Source: Artocarpus heterophyllus (taxonomy: Eukaryota; Streptophyta; Magnoliopsida; Rosales; Moraceae). Taken from it: DNA of 64,000 nucleotides. This document shows, one piece after another, positions 57,167 to 64,000 of this stretch. The stretch lies in contig CM046348.1 of the NCBI GenBank assembly GCA_025403435.1, positions 34,406,052-34,470,051 of the forward strand, read 5' to 3'. Made by a program: the position numbers and the translations under genes. Each line of letters opens with the position of its first letter. The first letter of the stretch is position 1. Under the pieces are notes generated by a model. It did no database searches. It had not been told where the DNA came from and saw only the letters and a list, made by a program, of their open reading frames with translations.

Positions 57167-57801
57167 TCAATCCGATGAACGCTTCTTGCTTTCTTTCTTC
57201 CAATCAAACTTGGACATTGCATTGTTAGACTCGGGATGAATGACTTGCACTTTGTCAAGTAGCTCTTTAGCTATTGAATCAGTAACAAAATTTTTTCCCC
57301 TAACTCTAAAATAAAGTTTTGTTCTATAGCGTAATATAAAACTTTTAAAAGACCATCATAAAAACCATTTACATTCAAAAGACTTACAGGTTTGGAGTAA
57401 ATGCCTAACAGACTCCTACTAGTAATTATGAATAATTCTTCAAGAGTGCCTAAATCACAAGGTAAAGCAATGAAAGCAACAGAGTTATGGATCATGTTTT
57501 CAAGAGGTTTAGGGATGTCCAAAACTCTTTCTTTCTTACCTATGGTTTTCTCGCAGAGGTTTCCCTCAGCTAGGAGATGATGGATTATCCCTACGACATG
57601 GCTACTTTTAGAATGTACTGCTATTATTACATTCCCTATTAACCCTAAGTTATCTTTTTTGTAAATCAGGTTAATCTTCCTAGATGCTAAGTCTTGTTCT
57701 AAATGTTTTGCAGCTTCTAAATAGACTCTACCTTTACTAGGACTGGAACCACAAAATACACAGATAGTTTTGATTTTCCTAGATGAATGGAAGGAAGACA
57801 T
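57167..57801 (-). pseudogene. LOG pseudogene, module copy C
   Basis: Starts MSSFHSSRKIKTICVFCGSS at 57801 and aligns with copies A and B throughout. It is broken by a one-base loss in a T run near 57295, after which the family C terminus continues in another frame to a stop at 57167. Key residues are gone: the YGGGS position is YKKDN, the PGG of the signature is PCD, and the Arg before it is Pro. It shares with copy A some substitutions absent from B, such as DIPK/SIPK, so A and C belong to one sublineage. No LTR pair was found around it. Confidence 0.85.
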
Positions 57802-58545
57802 GTTTCATTTCTAAAGCAGACCGACTCTTTTTTTATTATTATTTTTTTTGTCTTAAGTCTACTTTGCCTAAACTTTGAGTCTCTAATGAAATCTTAAAGA
57901 AGATGAAAATACAAAAAGACTAAGGAGTTATGATAGGTAGATGATAGTATGTTACATAACAATCTAAACAAAATACTTACGGGTAAAGAAAAGAAGATAA
58001 AATATGATATTGTACAGATGAAAAGATAAAAATAAGATATGAAGTTAGAAAAAGTCGGATTGAACTTGATCAGATTTTAAAAAACAAAGACGCAATCAGA
58101 CCGTTTTTTGACAAACAAGACTCTAACTATGCAACTTTTGACAATTTACAAACAAATAAACAAAACACAACACATTTAACTGTACACTTTTTTGACAAAA
58201 TAAACATGAATCTAGAAAAGTTAATAACAGACATATGACACACTGTAAACCTTTTGACAAAACAACACGAATCTAAAAAAATCATTTTTTTAAATAAAAC
58301 AAATACAAATATTTAACAACTACTGTGAATTTCAAACTAATATTAGGAACAAACACATGTTGCATTTGACAATATAACTTTTTTAAAATAAAAAAACATA
58401 GATATTTAACAACTACTATAATGATAAAATAAAAACAAAAATTTATTTTTTAACACTTACTGTGACAATCTAAAACAAATAAACACTCAAAATACAAAAT
58501 ACATTTTTTGCAGAAACACTCAAACGACCACTATAAATTAAGAAT
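57802..58545 (-). promoter_or_regulatory. Spacer between ORF1 and LOG in copy C
   Basis: Minus-strand spacer with repeated TTTTGTCAAAAGG and TACAGTTAAATG-type phrases (58090-58270), as in copies A and B, and A-rich plus-strand stretches. No gene is seen. Its preservation alongside the two broken genes shows that the module was duplicated with its spacer. Confidence 0.4.
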
Positions 58546-59067
58546 TTACTCCCTATCTAATTTTCTTACAAACTGACAAATAGGATCTTCAAATGCCAGA
58601 TTCTTGAGGTATTGTCTTTTTACATGGAATTTGAGCGAGAGATTAGAAATTGTACCTTGGACATATTCACTCGGATGGTTCTGAAGAGAAGCATGGAGTT
58701 GCTCCAAGTTCTCTTTAGAAAGGGCATCTTTGTAAAAATGGATTTTCTCCTCCCTATATACTGACACAAATTCAAGCGAACGACACTTACCCTCACAACT
58801 ATATTGCCCATATTGGTTACATCTAGACTCGATGGCACATGCTCTTCTTCAAATCATATTACAACTGGCGCCTATACCTAGAATGCCAGCCCTCTGCTTG
58901 AAGTTACTCGGACAAATTTTTCCATCAATCAGCATCCTTACATCACTAGGGATTCTAAAACGCATGAGAATCCATAATCGAGTGACTCTAGACTTGTATT
59001 TCTACCTGAGGACTTTCTAGGAAAGTGATGGGAAGTATTTTTCTCATGCTAGGTACTTTGGATCCAT
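58546..59067 (-). pseudogene. ORF1 pseudogene, module copy C
   Basis: From the ATG at 59067 the frame aligns with copy A at the same total length (522 bp) without shifts, but has four in-frame stops (near 59046, 59019, 59004 and 58850). The finger reads C-x-x-Y instead of C-X2-C at its second Cys. The last open part, with SVYREEKIHF and NHPSEYVQG, runs to the normal stop at 58546. It is a decayed copy under no visible constraint. Confidence 0.82.
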
Positions 59068-60449
59068 GGAAAACAAAGAAAGAAAGAAAGAAAAAAGAAA
59101 TAAAGAATGAAAGTGTAAGATCTGAGGGTGGTTTACTAAAATTTGAAGATGGTTGAGAGGAACTAGATGGAATTTGAGTTTTTGAGAAGAAACAATAGAG
59201 GAGATCTGAAAAATTAAAAACAAGCTTTGAATTTTAGAGAGAGAGGAAGAGAATTCTAGAGAGAATGGAGAATTTTAGAAAGAGAAGGAGTTTAACAAAT
59301 CTAAGCTTTGATGCACAATGATATGATTCATAGACAATGTAGGACATTGTGCTCCGCACTGTGCTGAACACTGGTCTCGACACTGGACTGGCTGAAATGG
59401 ACAGGCCCAACTATTCTTGATCACAATTCTTTTAGATTCTTTTTTCTTTTTTCTTATCTCTTTTCTTTTGTTTGGGTATTCTCTAGGAATATAGAAATTA
59501 TACAAACATTTTTGTATGACTAAAAATATCATTTTTTTTGGAAAATGCTTATTTTCATGAAATGAAATATATTTACATGTGGGCTTTTTTTCACCATTTA
59601 TATTACGTTATATATATATACTCCTTGTATATAAACCTATCATACAACGTGTTAATGAAAAAAAAAAAAAAACCACCTAGGAATTGTTGTGGCAAACATA
59701 TTATGAGTTTCTAATTAAAGTTCAGGCATGTATTTTTTAATATATATAAATATATATTTTTCTGTTTCGGTTTAAAGATCCAGATAGCTAGCTGTTTTCA
59801 AGGGACAATATCAAGACGGAAGAATCCAACTCAACTATATACATATATATAATATAATACATATAGATACACAAACATGTAAAAAAACTAGGGCCAATGG
59901 GCCCCCCACCCCCTAGCTCCTTCCGTTAGTAGGTTTACCCTTTGTGAGAGGGTGAGGCTATAACCCTATGCGATTAAACAACATTTTTCTAATTCTTAAG
60001 TTTTTATTCTTTTATTGGTTTCAAAAATTTAATAATAAAAGGTTGGTTGTCAATAAAAAAATAACAACTCATAAATTGGTATAAAAATTAAGATTATAAG
60101 AGTTAGTATTTATAGCAGTATTTATAGGCAATTGTTATTAACATATTAGTTTTAGTAGTAAAATGGAAAAAAAAAAAAATACCTTAAAAAAAAGGAGAAC
60201 CCTCCATATATACCGCGGAAAAAGTCAACTTTTTTCTTTTAGAAATTACAACCTGGTTTCTCATATTATGATCACTTCATTTTCTAGCTGTTTGAAACAC
60301 AACCTAGCTAATTTATTTGTGCCCAAGTGTATGCTTGTCTGTATACTTGTATATTTCGATGCATGCATATATAATCGACAGGGTCCACCAGCTCCTGTCA
60401 AAAAACAGATAATTATTAGGCAATATCTTATCTTCGCTTACTCCAAAGA
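59068..60449. other. Upstream region of module C and AT-rich spacer
   Basis: On the minus strand the first 250 bp are a CT-rich leader, like that of B, with CATTGTGCATC at 59310-59320 as the probable start region. Beyond about 59400 the sequence is AT-rich with no gene. A short frame at 60163-60462 has no motif. Confidence 0.5.
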
Positions 60450-60633
60450 GATAACACGCTGATGTGGACTCAAATATTTTATTAGTTTCTTCAGCTTATC
60501 CTGTTCAGAATGCTTCTCATTGTTTAACAGAGTGTTTGAAAGATACCACGCTGATGTGGACTCAAATATTTTATTAGTTTCTTTAGCTTATCCGGTTCAG
60601 AATGCTCCTCATTATTTAATAGAATGTTTGAAA
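60450..60633 (+). repeat. 92-bp tandem duplication
   Basis: A unit beginning GATAACACGCTGATGTGGAC is repeated once at 60542 with a few changes (TTCTTCAGC/TTCTTTAGC, ATCCTG/ATCCGG). No coding content. Confidence 0.85.
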
Positions 60634-63070
60634 AAATAATTTAAATTAATAGTATTATTGAACTATAAATAGTATAAATCTCTTGCATATAAAAAGTTAC
60701 AGTAAACGTTTTTTTAATTACAGTTCTTAAATTTAAACTGGTGATTTAAATTATTTTATTAAATACCCTAGTAAAAAGAAAATACGAATTTCAGAGTACA
60801 CCCACGAAATACACTGACAAACTATGACCTTGCAAACAATTTGTAATCAATAAAATACTTCAAAGGAAAAAAAAAAAAAAGCGGACCAACTAAATAATGA
60901 AGCTTAAAAATGAACCAATCGAAGAGTTGAAAGTACCCACTGAAACTTCTAGAGAAAATGTTGTAATTAAAGACTACAATTTAGAATTGACAAGCTAACC
61001 GAACAATGTTGTATTATGTCAAACGGAAAAGCAAATTTTGGAGAAAAAGACAATCAATGGATGGAGAAAATGAAATAATTTTATACCGTAATTGATTGGG
61101 TCATAAATCAATCAACATTGCAGATGAGCAAAACATTTAGAAGTTTTGAAATCGAAGAGTGAAACAAATGAGTTCCCATCAAAACGTAATTTTCCAAGTT
61201 GCCAAGCATAGTTTTTTTTTTTTAAGTTTATTTAATTAACTGGGGTTGCAATTAGTGTGAGATCAATACATTTGATGTACAAAATCACAGCCATAGAATG
61301 CTATCAGTCACCGTAAAGGAATAAAATAGGAAAGGTGATTAGATTGAAAAGAAAAGTAAAGAAAATAAGAATCATTCATCTTCATATTTGCTTATTTATT
61401 TAATAATATAATAGCAAAAAATCTCATTTTTTTTGGTATATATTAAATTAAAAATAATAATTTTATTAATATAATTATTAAATATCTTTTTAACATAACT
61501 AAATAAGCATTCAATAAAAACATTTGAATAGAGAAATCTAAGTAAAGTTAACGTATTTTTAAATAGAGAATCAACGTGAAGATTGATATATTTTTTTTCT
61601 TATTGTGGGGCAATTTTATAAGTAAACATAATATTACACATTATTAAAAGAAAAATAAAATCACTTTATACTTTTTATTTCCTTTTGATGTAAAGGAAAC
61701 GCGCTCTGATGTACAATCACGCCATAGTATGCTATCAGATTACCAACTCATATATGTAGGATCAAAATCTGGCTCTAATAATACCAACTATGTGGGATTC
61801 AATCTAGATTAAAAAAAAAAATAGAAACAAGATATAAACAAGTAGAACTACTAAAGGGAAAGATAGAACTAAAGAAGAAAAAACAAACGATTTAAGGGAG
61901 AGAATATAAAAAAAAAAAAAGAACACAAAAAGAAAGCTAAAAATCTCATTATATACTCAACAAAACAATAGGGTCCTAACATAAAAAATATGCTATATAA
62001 TAGATTAGGACCACTATTTTATGAGTAATAAAATTTTTTGAGAATGAACAGTTTTTTTTAATTGGTCCAATAACTTGAGGGGGGTTTTAGAATTTTACAC
62101 CAATATTTAATTGCATCCTTCTTGCATTTTTCTCCTTCTTAATAGTTACTGGAACCAACAGATTGGACACAATTTATTAGTCATATGGAATTGTGTGAAC
62201 TTTTGATTTGCAATTACACTAGCACATAAATTATATCAACTATCATTGTCTATCTGCAATGAATCCATTTGCTGTCTATTCATACTCTTTTTATTCCTAA
62301 TCAATCACACTCATCATGACTCCAACACTGCAAATGCTCCACTCCTTTGTGGTAATAAAAATTTCGACAAATACTTGGGCTATGGGAAGACCAACTAAAA
62401 AGGTCTCTTAAATAAGATCTGTTTTTCTAGCCGTTGAATTTAATCTAATGATCTAAAATTTAACTCTCACAAGAAAAAAATAAACAGAACCAATGTGGTT
62501 CTATCAATTTTAGCATAATAACTATAAAAATAATTTAAAAAACCCAAAAAATAACTTTCAAAAATATATCAGAAAAAAAATCAAAGAAACAACCATGGAG
62601 ATTTTGTGGCGAAGACTGATGAGGTGCGGCAGAGACTGGCGTTGCATAGAAAAGAAGGTGCGGTGGAGATCCTCCGCAAGGTCACTGCCACCAAAATCTC
62701 TCTTCTTTTTCCACGTCGTCCAAAAAGCTCCATGACAGAGATTGATGCGAAGTCGCGCAACAAGACAGCGGTGACCTAGCAATGGAGTGTGAGCTTGCTA
62801 ACTCGACGACCTTCGCTTGGTCTCAACGACCTCCTCGATTAGCAATGAGATCGCAAGCCTCAACGACTTCCACGACTGAGATCAAGGTCGTGTGACCATT
62901 TTTTTTTTTCACGATCCACAACTCGCGATAGGGTCGCAATAGTAGTGAGCTCATCATCACAAGTCGAGCTCATCGCTGAAGGTTGAGCTTGTTGCCATAG
63001 GTGGAGAAGATCTAACCTCACATCCAGCCGGTGGTAGCAACAAGGAAAAACGACCCACAGTGGTCGCCAG
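60634..63070. other. AT-rich region, no recognised gene
   Basis: No domain or RNA gene recognised. A GC-richer patch at about 62600-63060 has overlapping short frames on the minus strand (62558-62782, 62581-62763, 62860-63087) with no recognisable motif. It may be part of an old repeat. Confidence 0.55.
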
Positions 63071-63175
63071 AGATCGCAGGTAATCATGGTTTTTTTCTTT
63101 TTCAGATCGAATTTTTGTTTTCGTTAGAGGTTGCAGGTAATCATGGTTTTTTCATTTTTAGATCAAATTTTTCTT
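63071..63175 (+). repeat. Short tandem repeat around GCAGGTAATCATGGTTTTTT
   Basis: The phrase GCAGGTAATCATGGTTTTTT followed by TTTTCAGATC(G/A)AATTTTT occurs at about 63075 and again at about 63133. No coding content. Confidence 0.7.
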
Positions 63176-64000
63176 TTTGATTTTTAATTAATGTGATGTA
63201 TTTGTGCTCATTTTAGTATTGATGAGCTTGTTTAATTTAATCGTCAAATGAAAATCTTACAATAAAAAAAATTCTTATTGATAAGACCCTGTTACAGGGT
63301 CTTACCATAGCATTCATCATGTTATTAGCCTTAGACAAGTTCTTTAAAAAAAAAGGAAAAAGAAAATACAAAGGCCAACAACTAGAAAGTATGCATAAAA
63401 TACTATGCTAATTAGTCTGTTGGTGACAACAATTACGACAAAGGCATCACTCTAGAACAGACAGGCAAGGATTGCAATTTGGGCTTAAATGGAGAACAAT
63501 CATGATGAGCCCGACAAAGGCCATATTTTTTTAATTTTGGTAAAAAGTCATTTTTTTTCAAAACTAATTAAAATAAATATCAAATTTTAAAAACATTAAT
63601 TATAAATACCAGTAAAAAGAAAATTTACTTGATAAAAATATTTTTTTACTTATATATCTATTATGAGCAAAAATGTTTTTTAGCGGTAAATTCTTTTTAT
63701 CGACGTGTATTATAAATATTTTTAAAACCTAACTTTTACTTTAAAAAGTTTTAAAAATCTAACGTCTCTTTTTTATTCTCCCTATTTTTTGAGCTCAAAT
63801 CCCAGTTGACCAACATTTTTCCCTTTATGGTACTAGTGCTACTCAAGTAAATCATAGAGTAATAAAAACGACACTTGCCTATCATCACTTTTCCACAAAG
63901 AACAAAGTCAGGGAAAGACTACAAACTCATATCTATACTCGTGTCTTGAGTTTTTTTGTTAAGTTGTAGAACCTAATATAATGTATTGACGATTTATCAC
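63176..64000. other. AT-rich end of window, no gene
   Basis: No gene, LTR or RNA signal was recognised. AGACCCTGTTACAGGGTCTTAC (63284-63305) contains an inverted repeat, AGACCCTGT with ACAGGGTCT. It may be one end of a small DNA transposon, but no partner was found. Confidence 0.5.

Noticed and set aside
62558..63087. Possible host gene in a GC-richer patch
   Set aside because: There are three overlapping short frames with no motif, no start context and no conserved block. The composition alone is not enough.

Overview
This window looks like intergenic, retrotransposon-packed DNA from an AT-rich plant genome, probably a eudicot. Support for this: several plant Ty3/gypsy lineages, primer-binding sites matching plant tRNA-iMet and tRNA-Asp, LONELY GUY (LOG)-type cytokinin-activation genes, many AT microsatellites, and no recognisable host housekeeping gene. 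All assignments are by eye from motifs. The species cannot be named from the sequence.

Layout. 1-6.0 kb: AT-rich, no gene seen. About 6.0-23.8 kb: a decayed Tat-lineage Ty3/gypsy element (called Z here) on the minus strand, with gag, protease, RNase H and integrase remnants and an antisense coiled-coil ORF. Its reverse-transcriptase core is missing. Nested inside Z at 9998-18972 is a young element (A) with 2.36-kb LTRs that look almost identical, a perfect CATGC target-site duplication and a tRNA-iMet PBS. A has no gag or pol and carries two genes: a LOG homologue and a small Cys-rich basic protein (called ORF1 here). 24-26.1 kb: no gene. 26129-54226: a nested complex bounded by the 5-bp duplication ATTCT. 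It holds a tandem Tekay-type chromovirus (T: LTR-internal-LTR-internal-truncated LTR), interrupted at 39500 by an Athila-like element (B) with a tRNA-Asp PBS. B has gag and protease but no RT, RNase H or integrase. In their place it carries the same ORF1 + LOG pair, each gene with its own TATA box. 56.8-59.3 kb: a third, decayed ORF1 + LOG pair (C) with no LTRs recognised. The rest, to 64 kb, is AT-rich and without a recognised gene.

The main observation is the mobile two-gene module. ORF1 (about 174 codons, with a C-X2-C-X4-C-X3-C finger after a basic stretch) sits upstream of a LOG-family protein in the same order and orientation three times. Two of the three copies lie inside LTR retroelements of different lineages. 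Around the module is a recurring hairpin family whose outer stems differ in sequence from copy to copy but stay self-complementary, around a conserved core (GCTGAGTAA...GAAACG). In B one hairpin starts about 91 nt after the gag-protease stop, one about 93 nt after the ORF1 stop, and three follow LOG. Covarying stems suggest a structured RNA or DNA element that I do not recognise.

Working idea (inference): nonautonomous retroelements have captured a cytokinin-activating enzyme and a small nucleic-acid-binding protein as cargo with its own promoters and possibly its own 3' elements. Such cargo could act on meristem cells, where new insertions can be inherited.
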